35,978 nt of DNA from Lachnospiraceae bacterium (GCA_017461045.1 JAFTZJ010000021.1:1-35978), one strand, 5' to 3'; shown: positions 1-8,836, counted from the stretch's first letter. Numbers and translations: made by a program. The notes: generated from the sequence alone by a model not told the origin.

Positions 1-164
1 ACGTTCCCTCTCTGCTTTTTAGTGTGAAATAAAGCATTGAAGTTTCGTGATTCTAAGAATAAAAGATACAGTACACATGTACCAAAGAATTGAATTTTAA
101 TGCTTTGATTCATGGTAGCACACTTGTATGGCGATTTCAAGAAAGAAGTGGAGATTACATAACA

Positions 165-191
165 AAACGGCAGGACTATATCCTGCTGTTT
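165..191 (-). terminator. Rho-independent terminator of the glycosyltransferase operon
   Basis: An 11-bp stem (165-175 pairs with 181-191, one G-U pair) has a 5-base loop. On the minus strand it is followed by TTTTGTT. It overlaps the stop codon of the glycosyltransferase gene. I see nothing else convincing in 1-160. Confidence 0.75.
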
Positions 192-883
192 CAATTTCCC
201 AATATCATATATCGCAAATGCCGCAGTCCATCCCGAATGGCTTTCAGATGAGGCTGACGCGGTTTTTGACTGACGCTTAGAGTGGTTGGAACCTCCGTTA
301 TGGTTGCACCGGATTTGGCAAATAAGGCAATTATTTCCGTTGCGAATTCCATACCGGTGGTTCGGAAGTTTAAGCCCAGAGCAGTGTCCCGATGGAAGCC
401 ACGAAGCCCACAGTGGAAGTCCTTAATAGGGACGTTGTATCGAATTCTGCCAAGCCATGACAGAACCGGAACGCCAAGGTAGCGGTGACTAAAGGGCATG
501 GCTCCTTTTTCAATACCGCCGGCAAAGCGGTTGCCCATAACCAGGGCATAACCATTTCTTAATTGTTCTAAATAAGGCATTAAATGCTCAAAATCATAGG
601 TAGTATCACAGTCTCCCATAATAATGTAAGCGCCATAGGCAGATTGAATTCCTTTTCGAAGTGCGTTCCCATAACCGCGTTGGGTTTCGGTTACGACTCT
701 GGCCCCTTCCTGCTTTGCAATGGAAACGGAATCATCTGTACTGCCATTGTCTACAATCAGAACCTCTCCGGACACACTGTTTGTGTCAAGGAAGCGTTTG
801 GCCGCCTGTATAGAGTGTGCCAGATTCGCCTCTTCATTGAGGCAGGGCATAAGTATGGTTAGTTCGTATTTCATTTCCTCCAT
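191..883 (-). CDS. Glycosyltransferase family 2 (DPM1/polyprenyl-phosphate type)
   Basis: This predicted cytoplasmic or membrane-associated GT-A enzyme would transfer a sugar from a nucleotide sugar, plausibly to a polyprenyl phosphate. The start ILMPCLNEE and the later IVDNGSTDDS form the nucleotide-binding half. GDCDTTYD holds the DxD metal-binding motif, and GNRF and the late MEFATEI are typical of the family. At about 230 residues it is a bare catalytic domain with no C-terminal membrane segments. Three in-frame ATGs exist (898, 883, 874). I chose 883 because TGGAGG lies 8 bases upstream of it; 898 has no ribosome binding site and 874 is too close to one. The 5' end overlaps the end of the upstream membrane protein gene, so the two are probably co-translated. 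The polyprenyl-phosphate acceptor is inference from the family; the GT2 assignment is secure. Confidence 0.85.
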   Translation of the reverse strand: MEEMKYELTILMPCLNEEANLAHSIQAAKRFLDTNSVSGEVLIVDNGSTDDSVSIAKQEGARVVTETQRGYGNALRKGIQSAYGAYIIMGDCDTTYDFEHLMPYLEQLRNGYALVMGNRFAGGIEKGAMPFSHRYLGVPVLSWLGRIRYNVPIKDFHCGLRGFHRDTALGLNFRTTGMEFATEIIALFAKSGATITEVPTTLSVSQKPRQPHLKAIRDGLRHLRYMILGN

Positions 884-2193
884 GGCATCTTCCTCCATAG
901 TTTTTTACATTCTTTCTGAATAAGCTCCCAGTCTAACCCGTAGATTAGTATAATGCCCAGACAAAGTACCGTTGCAAACTGTGTCCGGTAAGTAAAGAAA
1001 TAATGTATAAATGAGTGATTACTAAGGGCAATGAACCGAATATACGGCACAAGGGCTAATAACAAATATAATAAGCAAATGGATTGTTCGGATTTCTTGC
1101 GGAACAGGAAGTAAATAATTCCTACAACGAGGAATAGGACGAGAACCAGTAAATATCCATTTGTTTCTGCATAATTAAATGGCCAGATGCAGTTTAAGTT
1201 CTGAATGATTGTTGCCGGATATTTGGCAAAGCCCGTAACTTCCACATCTCCGCTGATTCGTTCTCCGGCTTGTGCCATTGCAGACGCAAATACATTTTCC
1301 TGTAAAACCAAAGAGGCAATGGTCCATTTGCTAAGCCATGTGCCGGCGTAACCGACTAACCAGCCAATGCCCATAGGCAGTAATTTTTGAAAGCCGTCCC
1401 GAAAAGTAGTAATCTCATGCTTTTGATATGTAATCGCTAAGTAAATGGTCAGTGGTACCAAAAGGGTTAGGGTTTCCGTACTTAAGAAATCCATAAATGC
1501 CGTCATGCTTCCTGTAATAAGGAAAATGATTGTAATAAGGGTCGGAGGCTGATTTTCTGATAACAATAAAATAATAATAGAAGTAATCAGCATAAGAAGA
1601 ATTGTCCAGGTGTATTCCAGACTAAAAGGAACGTACCAAAAGGACATAAGAATTCCTCCTAAGAGAACCGGAATGATGGCTGTCCATTTTAACTTGCGAC
1701 ATATGAGCACGAGTAAGACAAGGAAAAGTAGGCATAGTATGATTCCCAGAATTACATAAATCTGTTGCAGGTTAAAGCATACCAGAAGGGGACGTAACAG
1801 GACAATGGAGCCATGCCAATATCTGGAATAACTTTTGTTGGCAGGGGCATTTTCATAGACTGCAGTGTAAAGGTTGAAATTCTCATTTTCGTCTACGGAA
1901 TAATAATAGGAGGCGTCCAAAACGGATTCTACCGGTCGCTCAGAGTCGTAGGAGTACAGAACATTCAGCAGGATGGAATCTGCATAACGATCAATGATAG
2001 AGCCGGAGTGCCGGCTGTCGAATTGACGAAATACAAAGTTCTCGCATAAGAAATCTGCGGATTCTTCCATATTCGATTGAAGTGTGGCTGTTGGAATTAA
2101 CGCAACCAAAACCAAACTGCCCAATTGTAATAATGTTAGGCAGGCAAAAATGCAGATATAAAGTAGTCCGCGTTTTAAGATGGATTGTTTCAT
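871..2193 (-). CDS. Polytopic membrane protein of unknown function, possibly a GT-C-like enzyme
   Basis: This is a 440-residue protein. An N-terminal membrane segment (about residues 9-35) is followed by a roughly 100-residue extracytoplasmic stretch rich in Tyr, Ser and Asp. About nine further hydrophobic helices follow, and a basic tail ends the protein. The architecture and its translational overlap with a GT2 glycosyltransferase resemble membrane glycosyltransferase or polysaccharide-modification modules. I see no diagnostic catalytic motif. The GT2 partner may make a polyprenyl-phosphate sugar donor that this protein uses outside the cell; this is inference. The promoter is just upstream on the minus strand, with a spaced GAAAGGA before the ATG. 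Confidence 0.6.
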   Translation of the reverse strand: MKQSILKRGLLYICIFACLTLLQLGSLVLVALIPTATLQSNMEESADFLCENFVFRQFDSRHSGSIIDRYADSILLNVLYSYDSERPVESVLDASYYYSVDENENFNLYTAVYENAPANKSYSRYWHGSIVLLRPLLVCFNLQQIYVILGIILCLLFLVLLVLICRKLKWTAIIPVLLGGILMSFWYVPFSLEYTWTILLMLITSIIILLLSENQPPTLITIIFLITGSMTAFMDFLSTETLTLLVPLTIYLAITYQKHEITTFRDGFQKLLPMGIGWLVGYAGTWLSKWTIASLVLQENVFASAMAQAGERISGDVEVTGFAKYPATIIQNLNCIWPFNYAETNGYLLVLVLFLVVGIIYFLFRKKSEQSICLLYLLLALVPYIRFIALSNHSFIHYFFTYRTQFATVLCLGIILIYGLDWELIQKECKKLWRKMPWRK

Positions 2194-2237
2194 GTTTTTG
2201 CACGAATCCTTTCGGTTATTTTGTACATTATGCCTTG

Positions 2238-2243
2238 ATTATA
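2238..2243 (-). promoter_or_regulatory. -10 element (extended TGnTATAAT) for the membrane protein/GT2 operon
   Basis: On the minus strand the sequence reads TGCTATAAT, an extended -10. The -35 region at the right distance matches consensus poorly. It lies about 45 bases before the membrane protein start. Confidence 0.55.
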
Positions 2244-2363
2244 GCAGATTTTCTTGACATGGAATAGCAGTATCCCTTAAAATTTTATTAATTGGCAAAG
2301 AATGCAAGCAACCGAGAGCGTAATAAAAAAAGAGGGGAATTTCCAAAATAATGCAAAAAGTGC

Positions 2364-2392
2364 TTGCATATGATGCGGAGTTGTGATATTCT
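2364..2392 (+). promoter_or_regulatory. Promoter of the surface/signalling gene cluster
   Basis: TTGCAT (2364-2369) and TATTCT (2387-2392) are separated by exactly 17 bases. The predicted start of transcription falls near 2399, inside the inverted repeat at 2395-2418. This is the only good sigma-A promoter I see before the long plus-strand gene run. Confidence 0.6.
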
Positions 2393-2394
2393 AT

Positions 2395-2418
2395 CTTGGT
2401 TACCCCGATGTAACCAAG
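2395..2418 (+). promoter_or_regulatory. Perfect 9-bp inverted repeat at the predicted transcription start
   Basis: CTTGGTTAC and GTAACCAAG are separated by CCCGAT. The dyad begins 3 bases after the -10 element and has no T-run, so it is not a terminator. It could be a repressor operator or a hairpin at the extreme 5' end of the mRNA that stabilises it. Confidence 0.6.
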
Positions 2419-2443
2419 TCGATTCTTGACAGGGAGGGATAAT

Positions 2444-4375
2444 ATGAAACAAAGAATCAAACAAATTCTTGCAGTAGCGATTTCAATCGTTATTTCGATG
2501 CAATTAATTCCAAACAATGTATGGACAACTGTGTTTGCAGCAACCTTGCACACGATTCAAGATGGAGATACGGTAACGATTACAGATGAATCTGCAGCTT
2601 ATAATATTTATAAGGTTATTAGTGGAGGAAGATTAGTTGTTGCAGACGGTGGTAAAGTGGAAGGCGAGATTGATGCAAGCTCAGTCGGTGAGGTTGAAGT
2701 TCAGGCTGGTGGCACAGTAACCAATAGTATTGTGGCATATGAATATGCTGAAATAACCGTTGCGGGTACGGTAGAGAATCTGGATATGGGCGGAAATGCA
2801 ACTCTGCAATTGAACTCCGGACTTATCAAAACTTTAACCGCTTCCAGTGCAACATCGGCTTTTTCGGTAATCGGCTCATCTACGGTACAAAATTTGAAAA
2901 TCTATCCGACGAATTTGAATTCCGGAACCAATGAAGCGAAAATTTACGCTGATTTCACCTTGGAGTTTGCGGCTGCAGGTGCAATGCCTTCTCATACGAA
3001 AATTGAAGTGACGGAAGATACAATTATTAATAATCCACACGGAACCTATGCAGATATTATTTGTAGCGGAATAACTTATCCGATTGTGACCGGTGCAACG
3101 GGTGTTACGATTTTTGATTATTATAATGTGGGAATTTCGGATGAAGCACTTATTATGGAGGAAGAGGTAGGATATACCACACCGGCAGAAGGGGTATTTA
3201 CCATAGAAAATAATGGCTTAGAGCCGGTCATGGTTGAATTGCCATTTCCGGATGATTTTATAGTGGAATATGATACAACTCAATCGTCAATTCCGGATTA
3301 TTATTCAATTCCGGCAGGGGGTAAAATAACAGCAACCGTAACTCCGAAGGCCGGATTAGCGGTTGGGGAATATGCAGAGACCATAGAGATGCATATGCTT
3401 TCCGGAAGAGAAAGTGTTGCCAGTGGAGCGAATTTGGAACTTGGGTCTATATCCTGTGAGTTGAACCTTTCGGTAAATCGTAAGCCGGGTGTTGGTTCTA
3501 TTCAGGTGTCTGACTCCTACTATGGAGGTACATATGCAGTTATTCCAAGTTCAGCAACCAATGGTGTAGCAAATGTGAAACTGGAGTATAAGGAACAGGG
3601 AGCAGATGACAGCACATTTACAACCACTCAGCCAACACAGGTAGGTAAGTACGAGGTTCGTGCATTTTTTGCACAGACAGATGAATATAACGAGGTTGTA
3701 ACAACAAAGCAATTCCAGATTGATTATCTTCCGGCACCGGAGGGGGCATACACCTTTAGCGGTAAGAAGGGAACCGGTGGATATTTCACTGAAAATGTAA
3801 CAATTACACCGGCAGAGGGATATTTGATTGCAAGCCAGTTGGATGGAAATTATACAGAGTCCTTAGCATTAACAGAAAATATGACTTCTATCTATCTGAT
3901 GAAGGCTGATACAGAAGAAAAGACGGCGGAAATTCCATTGGATACCGCAAGTGTAAAAGTAGATATACAGGAACCTGCAATTATCGGTGCAGTTAATGGA
4001 AGCACAATCTATAAGGATAAGGCACAAATCACCGTAACGGATGAGAATCTGAGTGCATTGACCGTAAATGGTGAGGCTGTTCAATTCCGAAACGGAAAAG
4101 CCGTACTTACACTGGATGCCGAGTATGGTTCGGTTGAGTATGTAATTGTTGCTAAGGATAAGGCAGGACATGAGAAGAAGATTACAGTAACAGTAGCAAC
4201 TCCTTGGTTAGAAACCGGTATTATTCCAAGCGGTTCTACCGTAAAGCTGAATGCAGAGCAGGCATATACCTTTGGCAGCGGTACCTGGCAGGTATCAGGG
4301 GATACTACCAATTATGCAGGTGGAGTTCAGTTCTATGTGCAGACAGAGGGCTCATATGTATTTAAGAAACAATAG
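2444..4375 (+). CDS. Secreted beta-rich surface protein of unknown function
   Basis: The 643-residue product begins with a basic N-region (KQRIKQ), a hydrophobic core and a probable signal-peptidase site near TVFAA. The mature part has repetitive, Gly/Val/Thr-rich short strands (about residues 30-130) that look like a beta-helix or beta-solenoid. Ig-like stretches follow, with one NRKPG-linked domain around 345-430 and a later one around 500-590 (VNGEAV...KDKAGH). I see no LPXTG, SLH or choline-binding anchor. The ATG at 2444 is preceded by AGGGAGGG at ideal spacing; an upstream TTG at 2426 is in frame but would precede that site. It is the first gene of the cluster and is followed directly by the membrane-anchored FecR protein, which may hold or sense it. 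No specific function is claimed. Confidence 0.75.
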   Translation: MKQRIKQILAVAISIVISMQLIPNNVWTTVFAATLHTIQDGDTVTITDESAAYNIYKVISGGRLVVADGGKVEGEIDASSVGEVEVQAGGTVTNSIVAYEYAEITVAGTVENLDMGGNATLQLNSGLIKTLTASSATSAFSVIGSSTVQNLKIYPTNLNSGTNEAKIYADFTLEFAAAGAMPSHTKIEVTEDTIINNPHGTYADIICSGITYPIVTGATGVTIFDYYNVGISDEALIMEEEVGYTTPAEGVFTIENNGLEPVMVELPFPDDFIVEYDTTQSSIPDYYSIPAGGKITATVTPKAGLAVGEYAETIEMHMLSGRESVASGANLELGSISCELNLSVNRKPGVGSIQVSDSYYGGTYAVIPSSATNGVANVKLEYKEQGADDSTFTTTQPTQVGKYEVRAFFAQTDEYNEVVTTKQFQIDYLPAPEGAYTFSGKKGTGGYFTENVTITPAEGYLIASQLDGNYTESLALTENMTSIYLMKADTEEKTAEIPLDTASVKVDIQEPAIIGAVNGSTIYKDKAQITVTDENLSALTVNGEAVQFRNGKAVLTLDAEYGSVEYVIVAKDKAGHEKKITVTVATPWLETGIIPSGSTVKLNAEQAYTFGSGTWQVSGDTTNYAGGVQFYVQTEGSYVFKKQ

Positions 4376-4435
4376 CAAAATTAATGTAAGAAAAGAAGAG
4401 AAAATCGGTTAAGTCGAATCGAGTGGGAGAACAAT

Positions 4436-5350
4436 ATGGAGAAGACAAAGAATAATAAAGTCATTATCATTATTATTGCCGCAGTTGCTGCTGTGCTATT
4501 GCTGGCAGGTGGAATATTCTTTTTGACAAAGGGAAAGGACGCATATCTGATTTTAAAGGTATTTGAAGTAGAAGGAGATGCGTTGGTAACCAGATTAAAT
4601 ACCGGTGATATTGTGCCATATAATAATATGGTGTTGGAATCCGGAGATAAAGTTTGTCTGAACACAGGCAAAATGACCTTACAGGCAGATGAGGATAAGT
4701 ATATTTATCTGGAAGAGCAGACGGAAATGGTCTTGGAAGCATCCGGAACCGGAGAGAACAGCAAGACAACGATTAACTTGACAAAGGGTGCGATTACAAA
4801 TGATATTCAGAATCCGTTGTCTGGAGAAGCCAGTTATGAAATTAATACACCGAACTCAACCATGTCGGTACGTGGCACAACCTATCGTGTAGCTGTATAT
4901 GAAGAAGATGGTGTTGTGTATACGAAGGTTTCGGTATTTGATGGTGAAGTTGCAAGTGCACTTTGTAAAAATGATGGAAGTATTTCAGATGAAGCATCAG
5001 TTGCCAAGGGAAAAGAAGTAATTATTTATGATGATGGAACCGTAACGGATTATGTGAGCGAGCCTCAGGATATTGATTACTCACAGTTGCCACAGGAAAC
5101 CATCGAATTGTTGATTCAGTTAACAGATGATGGAATTGATGTAGGTGCGGAAAAAGAAGAATTAGAGCAGTATTTGGAGCCGGGGCCGTTTACCGTAACC
5201 TTTACATATAACGGAACTGTATTCGGAACCCAGGAAGTAGAACGGGGCAAGACAGCATCAGAACCAACCTTGCTTCCGGCAACCAGTGGAAGCTGGAACT
5301 TTGACTTTACCACACCGATTACCAAGGATACGGAGATTCAGTGGCAGTAG
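4436..5350 (+). CDS. Membrane-anchored FecR-domain protein with C-terminal InlB B-repeat-like module
   Basis: The 304-residue product has a short basic cytoplasmic tail and one strong membrane helix (about residues 8-28). A FecR domain covers about 38-205; the segment TPNSTMSVRGTTYRV matches the family's TP...VRGT core. The last about 50 residues (TVTFTYNG...PITKDTEIQW) resemble the Listeria/Bacteroides repeat of internalin-type proteins. Classical FecR relays a signal from a TonB receptor to an ECF sigma factor. Neither exists here, so the FecR fold is probably used as an extracytoplasmic scaffold or sensor. Neighbours are the secreted protein upstream (60 bases) and the cNMP-binding phosphatase downstream (57 bases). 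The start has GGGAGA about 6 bases upstream. Confidence 0.8.
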   Translation: MEKTKNNKVIIIIIAAVAAVLLLAGGIFFLTKGKDAYLILKVFEVEGDALVTRLNTGDIVPYNNMVLESGDKVCLNTGKMTLQADEDKYIYLEEQTEMVLEASGTGENSKTTINLTKGAITNDIQNPLSGEASYEINTPNSTMSVRGTTYRVAVYEEDGVVYTKVSVFDGEVASALCKNDGSISDEASVAKGKEVIIYDDGTVTDYVSEPQDIDYSQLPQETIELLIQLTDDGIDVGAEKEELEQYLEPGPFTVTFTYNGTVFGTQEVERGKTASEPTLLPATSGSWNFDFTTPITKDTEIQWQ

Positions 5351-5407
5351 TTTAAGAGAAGAAGAGAGAAATTAGATTAATAAAACGGCTCAATATTTGG
5401 AGGGCGC

Positions 5408-6586
5408 ATGAACGCAGATTATTTAAGTACCTTACCGACAATTCAAGAATTTTTTCAAATCAATCCGGAAGAGGAACTGCAGGAGGGAACCAGACTATTT
5501 TTGGATGCCATGACGGAAGTGACGTTTTCGGATGGAGAAGATGTGGTAAGCTTCGGTGCGGGGAATGAAGACGGAATGTATATTATTCTGGAAGGTGCCA
5601 CTGTTGTATTAAGCCGTGAAGGAAAGAGAATTAACCGATTGGGTGCCGGAGATTTTATCGGTGAATTAGCACTGATGAATGATCAGCCGCGAGGGGCAAC
5701 TGTACGAGCTGTAGGAGAGGTAATATGTGCAAATATCTCAAAGCAGTTGTTTGAACAGGTTGCTACGGCGAATCCGAAGATATATGGTTCATTTATGAAC
5801 ATGCTATATACTAAGACAACGAAGCTGGTAACAGAGCAGGAACGGATTAAATCCGAACTGGCAGTTGCAACCAGAATTCAGGAAGGCTGTCTGGAGCATG
5901 ATTTCACAGGATTTAATCAATTGAAGGACGTGACAGTTACGGCTTGTATGCGTCCTGCGAAAGAGGTTGGTGGAGACTTTTACGATGTCTTTCGCATTGA
6001 TGATACACATCTTTGCTTTTTGATTGCAGATGTATCGGGAAAAGGCGTTCCGGCAGCGTTATTTATGAGTATGGCGAAAACCCATATCAAGAATTATGCA
6101 TCTTTGGGGCTGCCGCTTGCGGAGGTTGCCAGTCGTGCAAATAATCAGTTGTGTTATAAGAATGAAGAAGGAATGTTTGTTACTGTGTTCCTTTGTGTTC
6201 TGGATGTAGAAACCGGAGAAGTGAAATTCATAAATGCTGGACACAATCGGCCGTTTATCATGCGTGGAAACGGAGTCTTTGAGATGGTGCAGTGCAAAGC
6301 GAATCTGGTATTTGGCATGATGGAGGGCGTGCCTTATCGGGAACAAACCTTGCAGTTGGATAAGGGAGATTGCATCTATTTATATACGGACGGCGTAACG
6401 GAAGCTGTAAATCCACAGGAAGAATTATTGGGAGATGCGTATCTGGAAGATATGTTGAATCGTCACAAGGAACAGGCGGATTCTGTAGATGCATTTGTGG
6501 AAAGCATGTATGAAGAAATTGATCGTTTCGCAGATGGGGCAGAACAGGCGGATGATATAACGATGGTATATTTATATCGGAAGTAA
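5408..6586 (+). CDS. Cyclic-nucleotide-binding PP2C (SpoIIE/RsbU-type) serine phosphatase
   Basis: The 392-residue cytoplasmic protein has two domains. Residues about 35-150 form a CAP-type cNMP-binding domain with an intact phosphate-binding cassette (GELALMNDQPRGATV, including the Glu and Arg that contact the cyclic nucleotide). Residues about 185-392 form a PP2C-SIG phosphatase. It retains the metal-binding Asp residues in EVGGDFYD, ADVSGKG, LYTDGVTEAV and ADDITMV. Enzymes of this family dephosphorylate the phospho-serine of STAS anti-anti-sigma proteins. Here an adenylate cyclase gene follows after 16 bases, and RsbW-like and STAS genes lie further down. cAMP-activated dephosphorylation of the STAS protein is therefore a specific, testable inference. 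The ribosome binding site is TTGGAGGG. Confidence 0.92.
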   Translation: MNADYLSTLPTIQEFFQINPEEELQEGTRLFLDAMTEVTFSDGEDVVSFGAGNEDGMYIILEGATVVLSREGKRINRLGAGDFIGELALMNDQPRGATVRAVGEVICANISKQLFEQVATANPKIYGSFMNMLYTKTTKLVTEQERIKSELAVATRIQEGCLEHDFTGFNQLKDVTVTACMRPAKEVGGDFYDVFRIDDTHLCFLIADVSGKGVPAALFMSMAKTHIKNYASLGLPLAEVASRANNQLCYKNEEGMFVTVFLCVLDVETGEVKFINAGHNRPFIMRGNGVFEMVQCKANLVFGMMEGVPYREQTLQLDKGDCIYLYTDGVTEAVNPQEELLGDAYLEDMLNRHKEQADSVDAFVESMYEEIDRFADGAEQADDITMVYLYRK

Positions 6587-6602
6587 ACGAGAGAGGAAAA
6601 GT

Positions 6603-8396
6603 ATGAAAAATAAGTGGATACAAGACATATTAGAAGCAGTCGTAGCCATGGTGCTGGTGTTTTTGTTGACCATTTCCAATGTGTTATCGCCGTTGGATTA
6701 TATCCTGAAGGATGCGTTTTATCAGGTGCCGAGAGGAATCAATAATGATATCAAAATCATTGGTATTGACGAAAGAACCTTAGAGGAATTAGGACCGATC
6801 AATACCTGGTCACGACAGACCTATGCAGACTTGATTGAGATTCTGAATTCGAATGAGGAAGCAAAACCGGCAGTAATCGGATTGGATATTTTGTTCTCCG
6901 GACATGTAGACGAAGAAGGGGATTTGGCATTCGCTAAGGCAGTAGAGGAAAGCGGAAATGTAATAGCTGTTTCCCAATTTATTTATAGTGAGCGGGGAAT
7001 CCGGAATCAAGACGGAATGGTGGATTATCCCATTGAAGAGATATTGTATCCATATGATGAGTTGAGAGAAAATGTGACGCTTGGATATTCCAATGTGGCA
7101 CAGGATTCGGATGGTACGGTTCGACGAATGATTCCATATCAGGAGTTCAATGGGGAAACCCAGAAAATGTTCTCACGTGCAATTTATGAAATGTATTGTG
7201 AGAACCAAGGAATTGAAATTAACGAAATTACAGTAGATAAATACAATCGAGCAATTATTAATTATTCCGGAAGACCGGGTAACTATGAATGCATTTCCAT
7301 GATTGATGTGTTGGAGGGAAAAATTGATCCTCGTGCTTTTCAGGGAAGTATTGTTATGGTAGGTGCATATGCAACCGGTATGCAGGACGATTTTAATGTG
7401 CCAAATGGTGGCAGTAAGCGGATGTACGGAGTGGAAATTCATGCAAATGTGGTGCAGTCTTGTATGCAGAATTCCTTTGCTGTCAATGCGAATCCGTATT
7501 TGGTGGGGGCAATTCTGGGACTGATCTGCGGATGTCTGCATCTGTTGTTCAAAAGAAGCAAAATTTGGCTGGGACTGATTGTGCTTCTGGTGGCTGTGGC
7601 AGGTGAGATTGCGGCAGGTGCGGCTTTGAACAATCACGGATATACCATGAGCTTGATTTATTTTCCACTTGTGGCGGTGATTTCTTATGTATATTCTTTA
7701 GCACTAGGATATCTTCTGGAGCGGAGAAAACGGAAAAAGGTGCTGAACGCATTTAAGAAATATGTGGCACCGGAAATTGTAGAGGAGATTTCTAAGAAGG
7801 GAGATTTCCAGATAAAATTAGGTGGTGAAAATCGTGATATTGCGGTACTTTTTGTGGATATCCGCGGATTTACCACTATGTCAGAGGTGCTTACACCGGA
7901 GCAGGTAGTTGAAATTCTGAATCAATATCTGAATCTGACGACGAATGCAATCTTTAAGAACAAAGGTACTTTGGATAAGTTCGTAGGAGATGCTACCATG
8001 GCGGTGTTTAACTCGCCGTTTGATTTGGAAGATTATGAGTTCAAGGCGGTTTGTGCAGCAATGGATATTGTTGAGGGCGGAATCGCTTTGGAAGACAAGT
8101 TAATGAAGGAATATGGAAGAACCGTTGGTTTTGGTGTTGGTGTAAACTGCGGACCTGCGGTTGTAGGAAATGTTGGTTGTGAGTTTCGAATGGACTTTAC
8201 TGCCATTGGAGATACGGTAAACACAGCGGCACGTTTGGAAGCAAATGCGAAAAAGGGACAGGTCTTGATTAGTGATGCCATTTATGAGCGAGTAAAAGAC
8301 CGTGTAGAGGTAGAAGAGGTTGGAGCTATCCCGTTAAAGGGTAAATCCAACGGCGTATTTGTATATTCTGTAACGAAGGTAAAACGTGACGCATAG
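6603..8396 (+). CDS. CHASE2-domain class III adenylate cyclase, membrane sensor type
   Basis: The 597-residue product has an N-terminal membrane helix (about 10-30) and an extracytoplasmic CHASE2 sensor (about 35-290, starting DYILKDAFYQ and IKIIGIDERTLEELG). Three membrane helices follow (about 297-385), then a class III cyclase domain (about 405-597). Both metal Asp residues are present (FVDIRGFT and FVGDATMAVF). The Lys in LDKFVGD and the Thr in DFTAIGDTVN are the usual purine-selecting positions for ATP, and the transition-state Asn and Arg occur in NTAARLE. It should therefore be an active cAMP synthase rather than a guanylate cyclase. It sits directly after a phosphatase with a cNMP pocket, a likely effector. 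The extracellular ligand is unknown. Confidence 0.93.
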   Translation: MKNKWIQDILEAVVAMVLVFLLTISNVLSPLDYILKDAFYQVPRGINNDIKIIGIDERTLEELGPINTWSRQTYADLIEILNSNEEAKPAVIGLDILFSGHVDEEGDLAFAKAVEESGNVIAVSQFIYSERGIRNQDGMVDYPIEEILYPYDELRENVTLGYSNVAQDSDGTVRRMIPYQEFNGETQKMFSRAIYEMYCENQGIEINEITVDKYNRAIINYSGRPGNYECISMIDVLEGKIDPRAFQGSIVMVGAYATGMQDDFNVPNGGSKRMYGVEIHANVVQSCMQNSFAVNANPYLVGAILGLICGCLHLLFKRSKIWLGLIVLLVAVAGEIAAGAALNNHGYTMSLIYFPLVAVISYVYSLALGYLLERRKRKKVLNAFKKYVAPEIVEEISKKGDFQIKLGGENRDIAVLFVDIRGFTTMSEVLTPEQVVEILNQYLNLTTNAIFKNKGTLDKFVGDATMAVFNSPFDLEDYEFKAVCAAMDIVEGGIALEDKLMKEYGRTVGFGVGVNCGPAVVGNVGCEFRMDFTAIGDTVNTAARLEANAKKGQVLISDAIYERVKDRVEVEEVGAIPLKGKSNGVFVYSVTKVKRDA

Positions 8397-8410
8397 AGAG
8401 GAGGGTGCCA

Positions 8411-8836
8411 ATGGAGGAAATAGAGCGTAGTATTGAGGTAGAAGCGACTCTGGAACAATTGGACTACGTAATGGGTCTTTTGGAAGAAACCTTGGAGGAA
8501 GCCGGTTGTCCCATGAAAAATTCAATGCTAATTGCAGTTTCTGTAGAAGAGTTGTATGTAAATGTAGTAAGCTATGCTTATACACCAAATATCGGTAATT
8601 GTAAGATTCGTGTACATGCGGAATGCGAGGAAGAACATGGAAGTGTACGGATTGAATTGCGTGATAAAGGAATTCCGTTTAATCCTTGGTTAAGAGAAGA
8701 CCCGGATACCACACTGTCGGCAGAGGAACGGCAAATTGGCGGTTTGGGAATCTTTATGACAAAGAAAAATATGGATCGGTACGATTATCAATATGCGGAT
8801 GGTGAAAATATAGTGACAATCGAGAAAGACTGGTAA
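8411..8836 (+). CDS. RsbW/SpoIIAB-like anti-sigma serine kinase (GHKL ATPase)
   Basis: The 141-residue single-domain GHKL ATPase has all key boxes: the N-box (VSVEELYVNVVSYAY, with Glu and Asn), the G1 box (RDKGIPFNP) and the G2 box (GGLGIFMTKKNMD). Family members bind a sigma factor or other target and phosphorylate a STAS antagonist on Ser. I chose the ATG at 8411 because GGAGGG ends 5 bases before it; an in-frame GTG at 8405 overlaps that site. No sigma factor gene is present in the window, so its target is elsewhere or is not a sigma factor. It belongs with the STAS gene immediately downstream. Confidence 0.9.
   Translation: MEEIERSIEVEATLEQLDYVMGLLEETLEEAGCPMKNSMLIAVSVEELYVNVVSYAYTPNIGNCKIRVHAECEEEHGSVRIELRDKGIPFNPWLREDPDTTLSAEERQIGGLGIFMTKKNMDRYDYQYADGENIVTIEKDW

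Noticed and set aside
2239-2553. Minus-strand 104-codon frame across the promoter region
   Set aside because: It covers a good plus-strand promoter, a dyad and the start of the secreted protein gene, and lacks a ribosome binding site.
7173-7637. 154-codon minus-strand open frame opposite the adenylate cyclase
   Set aside because: Antisense shadow of a gene with intact catalytic motifs; no ribosome binding site or recognisable domain.
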